Shown: positions 25,435-33,870 of the stretch, in pieces
Layout: each line of letters starts with the position of its first letter
How positions within the stretch are numbered: the stretch's first letter is position 1
Source of the DNA: DATARN01 sp036264135
GTDB lineage: Bacteria > Actinomycetota > Acidimicrobiia > Acidimicrobiales > Palsa-688
Assembly (NCBI GenBank): GCA_036264135.1
Contig: DATARN010000088.1
Span: forward strand, 1-33,870
Direction: 5' to 3'
Length of the DNA stretch: 33,870 bases
The notes under the pieces: model-generated
The model's database searches: none
What the model was told of the DNA's origin: nothing
The model's input: the letters and a program-made list of their open reading frames with translations, nothing else
Position numbers and translations under genes: made by a program

Positions 25435-25737
25435 ATGCCTGCCCGGATCTCGCGGGCGGACGTCGCCCACGTGGCCCGTCTGGCCCGGCTGGAACTGACC
25501 GACGACGAGTTGGAGCGCTTCACCGAGCAACTCGGTGCCGTGCTCGAACACGCCGGCGACGTGGCCGCCCTCGACACCGCGGGCGTGGCGCCCACCGCCC
25601 ACCCGCTGCCCCTGGGCAACGTGTTGCGGGAGGACAACGTCGTGGCCAGCCTCGATCGCGACGAGGTGCTGGCCCAGGCGCCGGCCGTGGAGGCCCACCG
25701 GTTCAAGGTGCCCCCCATCCTGGGTGAGGCCCCGTGA
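25435..25737 (+). CDS. gatC: Aspartyl/glutamyl-tRNA amidotransferase subunit C
   Basis: The small subunit that wraps around GatA and GatB in the transamidosome. The 100-residue protein begins MPARISRADVAHVARLARLELTDDELERFTEQL, the hallmark of GatC, and ends in the usual HRFKVPPILGE tail. The start at 25435 agrees with the -10 box; 25426 would add only three residues. It overlaps gatA by GTGA, and gatA overlaps gatB by ATGA, so the three subunits are translationally coupled in the order C-A-B. Confidence 0.94.
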   Translation: MPARISRADVAHVARLARLELTDDELERFTEQLGAVLEHAGDVAALDTAGVAPTAHPLPLGNVLREDNVVASLDRDEVLAQAPAVEAHRFKVPPILGEAP

Positions 25738-27218
25738 CGGCGCTGACCGTCGCCGCCGACGTCCGCGCCGGCCGGCGGAAGGCGGCGGAGGCCGTCGAGT
25801 CGCATCTGGCGGTGATCGGGGCGCTGGAGCCGGCGATCCACGCCTTCAACCAGGTGATGGCGGACTCGGCCCGGGCCGACGCCGCCGCCGTCGACGCCGC
25901 GGTGGCGGCCGGCCAGGACCCCGGCCCCCTGGCCGGGGTGGCGGTGGCCCTGAAGGACAACCTGTGCACCCGGGGCGTGGCGACCACCTGCTCGTCGCGA
26001 ATCCTCGACTCGTGGCGGCCGCCCTATGACGCCACGGTGGTGACCCGCCTCCGCCAGGCGGGCGCGGTCATCGTGGGCAAGACCAACCTGGACGAGTTCG
26101 CCATGGGGTCGTCCACCGAGAACTCGGCGTTCGGCCCGACCCGCAACCCCCATCGCCTCGACCGGGTCCCGGGTGGGTCCTCGGGCGGGAGCGCGGCCGC
26201 GGTGGCCGCCGGCATGGCGCCGCTGGCGCTGGGCTCCGACACCGGCGGCTCGATCCGCCAGCCGGCGGCGCTGTGCGGGGTGGTGGGCATGAAGCCGACC
26301 TACGGGATGGTGTCGCGGTACGGGTTGGTGGCGTTTGCCAGCTCGCTCGACCAGATCGGGCCGTTCGCGGCCACGGTGGCCGACGCCGCCCTGCTGTTCG
26401 ACGTCATCGCCGGCCACGACCCGATGGACTCCACCTCGCTGCCCGACACCGCCCCCTCCGCCTCGGCCCGGCTGGGCGAGGGCGTCGAGGGCCTCCGGGT
26501 GGGCGTGATCACCGAGTTGACCCACGCCGAGGGCATCGCCGCCGACGTCGTCGCCCGCGTCGGCGAGGCGGCCGACGCCCTGGCCGCGGCGGGCGCCAAG
26601 GTCGAGGAGGTGAGCGTCCCGGCGGCGGTGTACGGCCTGTCGGCGTACTACCTGATCGCCCCGGCCGAGGCCTCCTCGAACCTGGCCCGGTACGACGGGG
26701 TGCGCTACGGCCTGCGGGTGCCGGGCGCCGACATCACCGAGATGTACAACCGGACCCGGGCGGCGGGGTTCGGCGCCGAGGTCAAGCGGCGCATCATGCT
26801 CGGCACCTACGCCCTCTCCGCCGGGTACTACGACGCCTACTACGGCCAGGCCCAGCGGGTCCGCACGCTCATCATCCGGGACTTCGACGCCGCCTACTCG
26901 TCGTTCGACGTGCTGTTGTCGGCGACCACCCCGACCACCGCCTTCGAGATCGGCGCCAAGACCTCCGACCCTCTGGCCATGTACCTCTCCGACCTGTGCA
27001 CCATCCCGTCCAACCTGGCCGGCCACCCCGCCATCACCGTCCCCTTCGGCGCCGGCGCCGACGGGATGCCCATCGGTGTGCAGGTGCTGGCGCCGGCGCT
27101 GGGCGAGACGGTGATGTTCCAGGTGGCGGCGGCCGTCGAGGCGGCGGCGCCGCCAGGACCCATTGCCTCGGCCACACCCGACCGCGGCCGGGCCGGGGCC
27201 GGCGGAGCGGGGATATGA
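25734..27218 (+). CDS. gatA: Glutamyl-tRNA(Gln) amidotransferase subunit A
   Basis: The glutaminase subunit, which hydrolyses glutamine and channels ammonia to GatB. The 494-residue protein belongs to the amidase-signature family, with the catalytic triad at Lys74 (ALKDN), cis-Ser149 (GGSSGGSAA) and Ser173 (GSDTGGSIRQPA). Spacing of 75 and 99 equals that of S. aureus GatA (79, 154, 178). Other family strings are GKTNLDEFAMGSSTENSAFG and MKPTYGMVSRYGL. The start is GTG within the gatC stop. The C-terminal 20 residues are Pro/Gly/Arg-rich and beyond the folded family core. Confidence 0.96.
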   Translation: MTALTVAADVRAGRRKAAEAVESHLAVIGALEPAIHAFNQVMADSARADAAAVDAAVAAGQDPGPLAGVAVALKDNLCTRGVATTCSSRILDSWRPPYDATVVTRLRQAGAVIVGKTNLDEFAMGSSTENSAFGPTRNPHRLDRVPGGSSGGSAAAVAAGMAPLALGSDTGGSIRQPAALCGVVGMKPTYGMVSRYGLVAFASSLDQIGPFAATVADAALLFDVIAGHDPMDSTSLPDTAPSASARLGEGVEGLRVGVITELTHAEGIAADVVARVGEAADALAAAGAKVEEVSVPAAVYGLSAYYLIAPAEASSNLARYDGVRYGLRVPGADITEMYNRTRAAGFGAEVKRRIMLGTYALSAGYYDAYYGQAQRVRTLIIRDFDAAYSSFDVLLSATTPTTAFEIGAKTSDPLAMYLSDLCTIPSNLAGHPAITVPFGAGADGMPIGVQVLAPALGETVMFQVAAAVEAAAPPGPIASATPDRGRAGAGGAGI

Positions 27219-28681
27219 CGACCGACGCACCGCACGCCCCGGCCCCCTTTTCCCCCACCGGGGAATGGGAGACCGTCATCGGCCTCGAGGTCCACTGCGA
27301 GCTGCGCACCGCCACCAAGTTGTTCTGCGGCTGCCGCAACGCCTTCGGCGATGAGCCCAACACCAATGTGTGCCCGGTGTGCCTGGGCCTGCCCGGCTCG
27401 CTGCCCGTCCTCAACCGGATGGCGGTGGAGTACGCCATGCGCATCGGGCTGGCGCTGCACTGCCGCGTCGAGCCGTCCATCTTCCACCGCAAGAACTACT
27501 TCTATCCCGACATGCCCAAGGACTACCAGGTCAGCCAGTACGACCGGCCGATCAACGTGGACGGCTGGCTGGCCCTGCCGACCGGGCGACGCATCGGGAT
27601 CGAGCGGGCCCACATGGAGGAGGACACCGGCAAGACCACCCACGTGGGGGGCGGCGGCCGCATCCACGACGCCGGCTATTCGCTGGTCGACTACAACCGG
27701 GCCGGGGTGCCGCTGGTCGAGATCGTGTCGCGGCCGGACCTGCGCAGCGCCGCCGAGGCCCGCTATTACGTCGACGAGCTGCGGGGCATCCTGGTGGCCA
27801 CCGGCGCCTCGGACGGGAAGATGGAGGAGGGGTCGCTCCGTGTCGACGCCAACGTCTCGGTGCGGCCCATGGGGTCGACCGAGTTCGGGACGCGGACGGA
27901 GATCAAGAACATGAACTCGATGCGGTCGCTGGGCCGGGCCATCGACTACGAGGTGACGCGGCAGATTTCCGTCCTCACCTCGGGCGGCCGCGTCGTCCAG
28001 GAGACCCGGCACTGGAACGAGGCCGACGGCTCGACCCGCTCGATGCGCTCCAAGGAGGAGGCGTTCGACTACCGCTACTTCCCCGAGCCGGACCTGGTGC
28101 CGCTGGCGCCGCCGCCGGAGTGGGTGTCGGCGGTGGCCGCCGCCCTGCCGGCGCTGCCCGCCGACCGGCGCGCCCGGGTGGCGGCCGCGTCCGGGCTGCC
28201 GGTCGACAGCGACGCCGTGGCGACGGTGGTGCACCTCGACCTGGACGGGTTCGTGACGGCCGCCGCGGCGGCGGGCGCCGACGCCGCCCTCGCCGTCCGG
28301 CGCCTGGCCAACGAGGTGGCGGCCTCGGGTGACTCCGCCCACCGGCTGTCGGCGGACGGCTTCACCCAGCTGCTGCTGATGGAGTCCCAGGGCTCGTTGA
28401 CCACCGCTCAGGCCCGGGAGGTGCTGCGCCACCTGCTGGCCACGGGCGGCTCACCCTCGGCGGTCGCCGCGTCCCTCGGGTTCGAGGCCCTGGCGGCCGA
28501 CGCCCTCGGCTCCGCCGTTGACGAGGTGATCGCCGCCCACCCGGACGAATGGGGCCGCTTCGTCGCCGGCGAGGACAAGCTGCAGGGCTTTTTCATCGGC
28601 CAGGTCAAGGCGGCGACGGGGGGCAAGGCCGACCTGAAGGTGGTGTCGTCGCTGTTGCGGGCCCGGCGGTCCGGCGCCTAG
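27215..28681 (+). CDS. gatB: Aspartyl/glutamyl-tRNA amidotransferase subunit B
   Basis: The subunit that binds misacylated tRNA, phosphorylates the side-chain carboxylate and amidates it. The 488-residue protein shows the family strings WETVIGLEVHCEL near the N-terminus, CPVCLGLPGSLPVLN (part of the zinc site), KNYFYPDMPKDYQVSQYD, MEEGSLRVDANVSVRP, and EIKNMNSMRSLGRAIDYE. The C-terminal YqeY-like tRNA-binding domain ends in FFIGQVKAATGGKAD. The ATG overlaps the gatA stop (ATGA). The N-terminal 17 residues before the domain are Pro/Ala-rich and probably flexible. A 7-bp hairpin lies 13 bases after the stop. Confidence 0.96.
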   Translation: MTTDAPHAPAPFSPTGEWETVIGLEVHCELRTATKLFCGCRNAFGDEPNTNVCPVCLGLPGSLPVLNRMAVEYAMRIGLALHCRVEPSIFHRKNYFYPDMPKDYQVSQYDRPINVDGWLALPTGRRIGIERAHMEEDTGKTTHVGGGGRIHDAGYSLVDYNRAGVPLVEIVSRPDLRSAAEARYYVDELRGILVATGASDGKMEEGSLRVDANVSVRPMGSTEFGTRTEIKNMNSMRSLGRAIDYEVTRQISVLTSGGRVVQETRHWNEADGSTRSMRSKEEAFDYRYFPEPDLVPLAPPPEWVSAVAAALPALPADRRARVAAASGLPVDSDAVATVVHLDLDGFVTAAAAAGADAALAVRRLANEVAASGDSAHRLSADGFTQLLLMESQGSLTTAQAREVLRHLLATGGSPSAVAASLGFEALAADALGSAVDEVIAAHPDEWGRFVAGEDKLQGFFIGQVKAATGGKADLKVVSSLLRARRSGA

Positions 28682-28694
28682 CTGGCGTAGCGGC

Positions 28695-28712
28695 CGGCGC
28701 CGAGCGGCGCCG
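28695..28712 (+). terminator. Hairpin downstream of gatB
   Basis: CGGCGCC (28695-28701) and GGCGCCG (28706-28712) form a perfect 7-bp stem with loop GAGC, 13 bases after the gatB stop. There is no T-tract, so termination by this hairpin is plausible but unproven. Confidence 0.4.
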
Positions 28713-28745
28713 AATATGCCTGGTGGGGCCGGCGGGGCGCGCACG

Positions 28746-28751
28746 TAGGAT
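28746..28751 (+). promoter_or_regulatory. Putative -10 box (TAGGAT) of ilvD
   Basis: TAGGAT ends exactly 6 bases before ATG 28758. No Shine-Dalgarno sequence is present. Confidence 0.6.
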
Positions 28752-28757
28752 TCGGGC

Positions 28758-30440
28758 ATGGCCAACCCCATGAAGCCGCGCAGCTACGAGGTCACCGACG
28801 GGTTCGAGCGGGCCCCGGCGCGGGCCATGCTGCGGGCCGTCGGCATGACCGACGCCGATTGGGACAAACCACAGGTCGGCGTGGCGTCGTCGTGGAACGA
28901 GGTCACGCCGTGCAACCTGCCCCTCGACCGCCTGGCCAAGCGGGCCAAGGTCGGCGTGACCGACGCCGGCGGCTTCCCGTTCGAGTTCGTCACCATCGCC
29001 GTGTCCGACGGCATCTCCATGGGCCACGAGGGAATGCGGGCCTCGCTGGTCAGCCGGGAGGTGATCGCCGACTCGGTCGAGACTGTGATGCACGCCGAGC
29101 GGTTCGACGCCCTGGTGACCTTCGCCGGCTGCGACAAGTCCCTGCCCGGCATGCTCATGGCCGCGGCCCGGGTCAACCTGCCCTCGGCCTTCCTCTACGG
29201 GGGCAGCATCCTGCCCGGCCGGGGCCCGAAGGGCGAGGCCCTCGACATCGTCAGCGTCTTCGAAGCGGTGGGCGCCCGGGCCCAGGGCGGCCTGACCGAC
29301 GAGGAACTGGCCCTCATCGAGCGCAACGCCTGCCCGACCGAGGGGTCCTGCGCCGGGATGTTCACCGCCAACACCATGGCGTCGGTGTCCGAGGCGTTGG
29401 GCATGGCGCTGCCGGGCAGCGCCTCGGCGCCCGCCGTCGACCGCCGGCGCGACGACTACGCCTACGCCACCGGCCAGGCGGTGGTGCGGCTGGTCGAGAA
29501 GGGCATCCGTCCCCGGCAGATCCTGACCAAGGAGGCGTTCGAGAACGCCATCGCCGTCGTCAACGCGGTGGGCGGGTCGACCAACGCCGTCCTCCACCTC
29601 CTGGCCATCGCCCACGAGGCCCGCGTCGAGTTGTCGATCGACGACTTCGACCGGGTGGGCCGGCGGGTTCCCCATCTGGCCGACACCAAGCCCCACGGCA
29701 AGTACCACATGGTCGACATCGACCGCATCGGGGGCGTCCCCGTCATCATGCGGGAGCTTCTCGAGGCCGGCCTGCTCCACGGCGACTGCCTCACCGTCAC
29801 CGGCCGGACCATGGCCGAGAACCTGGCCGCCCTCGACCCTCCCGGCCCCGACGGCGACGTGGTGCACCCGCTGGACCGCCCCATTCACTCCGCCGGGGGG
29901 ATCGCCATCCTCCGGGGCTCCCTGGCCCCGGAAGGCTCGGTGGTGAAGGTGGCGGGCATCGACACCGACCGGTTCGAGGGCACGGCACGGGTCTTCGACG
30001 GGGAGGACGGCGCCATGGAGGCCATCCTCGCCGGGCGCATCGAGCCGGGCACGGTCGTCGTCATCCGTTACGAAGGTCCCAAGGGGGGCCCGGGCATGCG
30101 GGAGATGCTGGCCGTGACCGGCGCCATGAAGGGGGCGGGGCGGGGCGCCGACTGCGCCCTGTTGACCGACGGCCGCTTCTCGGGGGGCACCCACGGCCTG
30201 TGCATCGGCCACGTGGCGCCGGAGGCGGTGGACGGCGGCCCCATCGCCTTCGTGGCCGACGGGGACCGTGTGGTGATCGACATTCCCCGCCGCCGGGTCG
30301 ACATGCTCGTCGACGAGTCCACCCTGGCCCGCCGGCGCGCCGACTGGAAGTTGCCCCAGCCCCGGTACACCACCGGGGTCCTGGCCAAGTACGCCCGGCT
30401 GGTGACCGGCGCCGAGCGGGGCGCCATCACCGAGCCGTAA
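28758..30440 (+). CDS. ilvD: Dihydroxy-acid dehydratase
   Basis: It dehydrates 2,3-dihydroxy-isovalerate or -methylvalerate to the 2-oxo acid, the step before transamination in Val/Ile/Leu synthesis. The 560-residue protein has three cluster cysteines: Cys52 (EVTPCNLP), Cys125 (FAGCDKSLPG) and Cys198 (TEGSCAGMFTANTM), the pattern of the [2Fe-2S] members. Other family strings are GGSTNAVLHLLAIAHEA and TDGRFSGGTHGLCIGHVAPEA. The ATG at 28758 has a leaderless -10. It stops 17 bases before the putative -35 of the ilvB leader, so ilvD has its own promoter and can be expressed independently of the attenuated ilvBNC unit. Confidence 0.96.
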   Translation: MANPMKPRSYEVTDGFERAPARAMLRAVGMTDADWDKPQVGVASSWNEVTPCNLPLDRLAKRAKVGVTDAGGFPFEFVTIAVSDGISMGHEGMRASLVSREVIADSVETVMHAERFDALVTFAGCDKSLPGMLMAAARVNLPSAFLYGGSILPGRGPKGEALDIVSVFEAVGARAQGGLTDEELALIERNACPTEGSCAGMFTANTMASVSEALGMALPGSASAPAVDRRRDDYAYATGQAVVRLVEKGIRPRQILTKEAFENAIAVVNAVGGSTNAVLHLLAIAHEARVELSIDDFDRVGRRVPHLADTKPHGKYHMVDIDRIGGVPVIMRELLEAGLLHGDCLTVTGRTMAENLAALDPPGPDGDVVHPLDRPIHSAGGIAILRGSLAPEGSVVKVAGIDTDRFEGTARVFDGEDGAMEAILAGRIEPGTVVVIRYEGPKGGPGMREMLAVTGAMKGAGRGADCALLTDGRFSGGTHGLCIGHVAPEAVDGGPIAFVADGDRVVIDIPRRRVDMLVDESTLARRRADWKLPQPRYTTGVLAKYARLVTGAERGAITEP

Positions 30441-30457
30441 GCGGCGCTCGACCGAGG

Positions 30458-30486
30458 TTGCACAACCACCCCCGCAGTGCCAGACT
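30458..30486 (+). promoter_or_regulatory. Putative promoter of the ilvBNC leader
   Basis: TTGCAC (30458-30463) as -35 and CAGACT (30481-30486) as -10 are separated by 17 bases. CAGACT differs from TANNNT at the first base. It stands 7 bases before GTG 30494, the first possible codon of the leader peptide, so the leader would be leaderless. Confidence 0.5.
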
Positions 30487-30496
30487 GTTCTCCGTG

Positions 30497-30538
30497 ATGG
30501 TGACTGCCGCGGCGCGGGAACTCGTACTTCTGACCTGA
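30497..30538 (+). CDS. ilv leader peptide (attenuation)
   Basis: A 13-codon ORF, MVTAAARELVLLT, from ATG 30497 to TGA 30536; a GTG at 30494 directly before it could add one residue. Four of its last five sense codons are Leu-Val-Leu-Leu. A perfect intrinsic terminator begins 26 bases after its stop, and ilvB lies just beyond. Known ilvB leaders of Corynebacterium and Streptomyces work this way: ribosomes stall on these codons when Leu- or Val-tRNA is short and the terminator does not form. Here that role is inferred from codon content and position. Confidence 0.75.
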   Translation: MVTAAARELVLLT

Positions 30539-30563
30539 CGCACGCGGCAACCTCACGCGTGCG
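30539..30563 (+). promoter_or_regulatory. Leader hairpin 1 of the ilv attenuator
   Basis: CGCACGCG (30539-30546) and CGCGTGCG (30556-30563) form an 8-bp perfect stem with a 9-base loop, starting on the base after the leader-peptide stop. It probably acts as the pause or anti-antiterminator hairpin, coverable by a ribosome at the stop. Alternative pairing of its arms with the terminator arm is possible but I could not settle it by eye. Confidence 0.5.
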
Positions 30564-30564
30564 C

Positions 30565-30597
30565 ACGACCTCCCAGCCGGGAGGTCGTTTCATTTTC
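30565..30597 (+). terminator. Attenuator terminator of ilvBNC
   Basis: ACGACCTCCC (30565-30574) and GGGAGGTCGT (30579-30588) make a 10-bp perfect stem with loop AGCC, followed by the T-rich TTCATTTTC (30589-30597). This is the only hairpin in the window with a real T-tract. It lies between the leader peptide and ilvB, so it ends transcripts in the leader and not after a gene. Confidence 0.85.
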
Positions 30598-30620
30598 ACC
30601 CCTCGGTGCGCCCGCCGAGC

Positions 30621-30675
30621 CAGCCGACCTCCAACCGACCTCCAGCCGATGCCCAGCCGATCTCCAGCCGAGAAG
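30621..30675 (+). repeat. Five tandem 11-bp repeats in the ilvB 5' untranslated region
   Basis: The units start at 30621, 30632, 30643, 30654 and 30665: CAGCCGACCTC, CAACCGACCTC, CAGCCGATGCC, CAGCCGATCTC and CAGCCGAGAAG. They share CARCCGA and are exactly 11 bases long with no gaps. They lie after the terminator and 17 bases before ATG 30693. Being untranslated, they may be a binding array (11 bases is about one helical turn), an RNA element, or a slippage product. Confidence 0.85.
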
Positions 30676-30692
30676 AACCAAGGGAAGGACCG

Positions 30693-32432
30693 ATGAAACT
30701 CACCGGGGCGCAAGCCCTCATCAAAAGCCTCGAGATGGAGGGAACCGAAGTGTGCTTCGGTCTCCCCGGCGGGGCCATCCTGCCCGCCTACGACCCGATC
30801 ATCGACTCGCCGATCCGCCACATCCTGGTCCGCCACGAGCAGGGCGCCGGCCACATGGCCGAGGGCTACGCCCACGTGACCGGCCGGCCGGGAGTCGCCA
30901 TCGTGACCAGCGGCCCGGCGGCGACCAACATCGTGACCCCGCTGTGCGACGCCTACATGGACTCCGTGCCGATCGTGGTCATCACCGGCCAGGTCGCCCG
31001 GTCGATGATCGGCACCGACGGTTTCCAGGAGTGCGACACCGTCGGCATCACCCGTTCGGTCACCAAGCACAACGACCTGGTCATGAACGCCGACGACATC
31101 GCCATGTCCGTCCGCCAGGCGTTCCACATCGCCACCACCGGCCGCCCCGGGCCGGTGCTGGTCGACCTGCCCAAGGACGTCCTCATGGCGGCCACCGACT
31201 GGTATTGGCCGACCGACGAGGAGGTCGCCCTCTCCTTACCCGGCTACCGCCCGACGACCAAGGGCCACCCCCGCATGATCAAGGAGGCGGCCCGCCTCAT
31301 CGCCGAGAGCCGCCGCCCGGTCATCTACGCCGGCGGCGGCATCCTCAACAGCCACGCCGCCGCCGAGCTGAAAGAGCTGGCCGAGCTGACCGGCATTCAC
31401 GTGGTCACCACCCTCATGGCCCGGGGCGCCTTCCCCGACAGCCATCCGCTGTGCCTGGGCATGCCGGGGATGCACGGCAACTACACCGCCATCACCGCCA
31501 TGCAGGAGGCCGACCTGCTCATCGCCCTCGGGAGCCGTTTCGACGACCGGGTCACCGGCAAGGTCGGGGCCTTCGCACCCGACGCCAAGATCATCCACGT
31601 CGACATCGACCCCGCCGAGCTGGGAAAAATACGCCGCGCCGACGTGCCCATCGTGGGCGACGCCCGCCTGGTGATCGAACAACTCGTCCGCGAGGTGCGA
31701 GCCCTCACCACCGAGGCGCCCGACCGAGCACCCTGGAACAACCAGATCAAGGACTGGCAGGCCAGGTACCCGCTCCACTACGACTCCTGGGAAGACGGCG
31801 ACCTGCTCAAGCCCCAGCAGGTGCTGGAGACGCTCCGCGACTCGACGCCGGACGACACCATCGTGGTGTCGGGAGTCGGCCAGCACCAGATGTGGGCCAG
31901 CCAGTACTGGCGCTTCGAGCACCCCTACACCTGGGTCAACTCCGGCGGCCTGGGCACCATGGGCTTCGCCGTCCCCGCCGCCATCGGCGCCAAAGTCGGG
32001 CGCCCCGACAAGATGGTGTGGGCAGTCGACGGCGACGGCTGCTTCCAGATGACCGCCCAGGAACTGGTCACCGCCTCCAGCGAGCGCATCCCCATCAAGG
32101 TGGCCATCTTGAACAACGCCTACCTCGGCATGGTCCGGCAATGGCAGGAAATGTTCTACGACGAGCGCTACTCCGAGGTGTACCTCTCGCCCGACCTGCC
32201 CGACTACGTGAAGTGGGCCGAGGCCATGGGCTGCATCGCCTTCCGGGTGGAAAGCCCCGAGGAGGTGCAGCCGACCATCGACAAGGCCAACGAGATCGAC
32301 GACCGCCCGGTGGTCATCGACTTCCGCACCGACGCCCGCGAGAAGGTCTTCCCGATGGTTCCCGCCGGCGCCTCCAACAGCGACGTCGTCGTCCATCCGA
32401 CCCAGCACGCCGGCCCGCGGGTGGTCCAGTAG
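30693..32432 (+). CDS. ilvB: Acetolactate synthase large (catalytic) subunit
   Basis: It condenses two pyruvates to acetolactate, or pyruvate with 2-oxobutyrate to acetohydroxybutyrate, the first common step of branched-chain amino acid synthesis. The 579-residue ThDP/FAD enzyme has the activating Glu49 in VRHEQGAGHMAEGYA and the ThDP motif GDG (447-449) running to NN (474-475), with FAD/ThDP-fold strings SGPAATN and GSRFDDRVTGK. The ATG at 30693 follows AAGGGAAGGA, a clear ribosome site; the in-frame upstream ATG 30606 would translate the tandem repeats and is rejected. Expression is probably set by the leader attenuator. Its stop overlaps the ilvN GTG by one base. Confidence 0.97.
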   Translation: MKLTGAQALIKSLEMEGTEVCFGLPGGAILPAYDPIIDSPIRHILVRHEQGAGHMAEGYAHVTGRPGVAIVTSGPAATNIVTPLCDAYMDSVPIVVITGQVARSMIGTDGFQECDTVGITRSVTKHNDLVMNADDIAMSVRQAFHIATTGRPGPVLVDLPKDVLMAATDWYWPTDEEVALSLPGYRPTTKGHPRMIKEAARLIAESRRPVIYAGGGILNSHAAAELKELAELTGIHVVTTLMARGAFPDSHPLCLGMPGMHGNYTAITAMQEADLLIALGSRFDDRVTGKVGAFAPDAKIIHVDIDPAELGKIRRADVPIVGDARLVIEQLVREVRALTTEAPDRAPWNNQIKDWQARYPLHYDSWEDGDLLKPQQVLETLRDSTPDDTIVVSGVGQHQMWASQYWRFEHPYTWVNSGGLGTMGFAVPAAIGAKVGRPDKMVWAVDGDGCFQMTAQELVTASSERIPIKVAILNNAYLGMVRQWQEMFYDERYSEVYLSPDLPDYVKWAEAMGCIAFRVESPEEVQPTIDKANEIDDRPVVIDFRTDAREKVFPMVPAGASNSDVVVHPTQHAGPRVVQ

Positions 32433-32971
32433 TGGCCGCCACCCCACCCGCCCGCCACCACACCCTCTCGGTGCTGGTGGAGAACAAGTTCGGCGTGTTG
32501 GCCCGGGTGTCGGGCATGTTCGCCCGCCGGGGCTACAACATCTTCTCGCTGGCGGTGGCGCCGACCGACGACGAGCGCTTCAGTCGCATCACCGTCGTCG
32601 TCGACGCCGAGCAGACGTCGGTCGAACAGATCGTCAAGCAGCTGTTCAAGCTCATCAACGTGGTGAAGATCACCGAACTGGCCCCCGACGACTCCGTCGA
32701 GCGGGAGCTGCTGCTGCTCACCGTCAAGGCCGACGCCAGCGAGCGGGGCCAGGTCATCGAGCTCCTCCAGGTGCTCGGTGGCAAGATCGTCGACGTGGGC
32801 CACGAAACCCTCACCCTCATGCTGGCCGACACCCCGGCCAAGCTGGACGACTTCGAGGACCTCATGCGACCCTTCGGGATCACCGAACTGCAGCGCACCG
32901 GCCGGGTGGCGCTGCCCAAACTCGAGAAGACCGCGCCCCGGCCGCGGATGGCACTCGGAAAGGTGAGCTGA
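32432..32971 (+). CDS. ilvN: Acetolactate synthase small (regulatory) subunit
   Basis: It binds IlvB, raises its activity and gives feedback inhibition by valine (and relatives). The 179-residue length is normal. The N-terminal ACT domain (about 10-85) opens HTLSVLVENKFGVLARVSGMFARRGYNI, the canonical valine-binding segment. The C-terminal small-subunit domain (about 86-165) contains LLLLTVKADASERGQVIELL and DDFEDLMRPFGI. The GTG at 32432 shares its G with the last base of the ilvB TAG stop. ilvC starts 1 base after its stop. Confidence 0.96.
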   Translation: MAATPPARHHTLSVLVENKFGVLARVSGMFARRGYNIFSLAVAPTDDERFSRITVVVDAEQTSVEQIVKQLFKLINVVKITELAPDDSVERELLLLTVKADASERGQVIELLQVLGGKIVDVGHETLTLMLADTPAKLDDFEDLMRPFGITELQRTGRVALPKLEKTAPRPRMALGKVS

Positions 32972-32972
32972 C

Positions 32973-33870
<898 letters not shown>

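Noticed and set aside
30621..30675. CRISPR array
   Set aside because: The 11-bp units are contiguous with no spacers, and no cas genes are present.
30441..30692. T-box or other riboswitch before ilvB
   Set aside because: No T-box sequence or specifier loop is visible. A short Leu/Val leader ORF plus terminator explains the region more simply.
30606..30692. N-terminal extension of IlvB from ATG 30606
   Set aside because: It would translate the tandem repeats into a Pro/Ser-rich leader absent from the family; ATG 30693 has a clear ribosome site.

Overview
The window is high-GC, densely packed bacterial chromosome with housekeeping genes on both strands. I see no insertion sequence, prophage, CRISPR array, tRNA or rRNA. 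An Actinomycetota host is suggested by the TreS-maltokinase-GlgB cluster, a MoxR/DUF58/DUF4129/DUF4350 cluster with SpoIIM and RDD genes, a PASTA Ser/Thr kinase, an ilvB leader peptide, and many TANNNT -10 boxes lying 6-9 bases before a start codon (leaderless-type transcription). A lineage near Acidimicrobiia is possible, but I cannot prove it from sequence alone.

Layout. 1-4728: end of treS, then mak and glgB, one alpha-glucan/trehalose operon. 4803-6083: anchored L,D-transpeptidase. 6103-7517 (minus): galT with an overlapping SRPBCC gene. 7630-11780: DUF4129, DUF4350, MoxR and DUF58 genes in one operon. 11781-11990: a highly structured convergent spacer. 11991-14033: divergent SpoIIM and RDD genes sharing a 21-base promoter gap. 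14054-16235: cysteine desulfurase and mnmA (tRNA 2-thiouridine), then a candidate 29-residue membrane peptide. 16372-18950 (minus): a helical-repeat protein, an isocitrate-lyase-superfamily enzyme and a membrane protein. 19022-21049: ligA. 21036-21829 (minus): two small unknown genes. 21903-23843: PASTA kinase. 23879-24772: SDR oxidoreductase. 24773-24920: a second structured convergent spacer. 24921-25337 (minus): SCP2-domain protein. 25435-28681: gatCAB. 28758-33870: ilvD, an attenuator, then ilvB, ilvN and ilvC (cut by the window end).

How genes work together. TreS and maltokinase interconvert trehalose and maltose-1-phosphate, and GlgB branches the resulting glucan. IscS probably supplies sulfur to MnmA. 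GatCAB makes Gln-tRNA(Gln) and/or Asn-tRNA(Asn) by transamidation. IlvB/N, IlvC and IlvD are successive steps of valine/isoleucine synthesis, with the ilvB side under apparent leucine/valine attenuation.

Most notable non-coding signals: (1) a complete ilv attenuator with a 13-14 codon leader peptide and a perfect 10-bp terminator; (2) five tandem 11-bp repeats between that attenuator and ilvB; (3) two intergenic structures, at 11862-11966 and 24847-24915, sharing the arms AGGGTCTGG/CCAGACCCT; (4) a near-symmetric -10 serving two divergent genes at 12989-12995; (5) two candidate operators, upstream of the transpeptidase and SDR genes. No wholly new multi-gene system could be demonstrated. The repeated hairpins and the ilv leader are the best leads.
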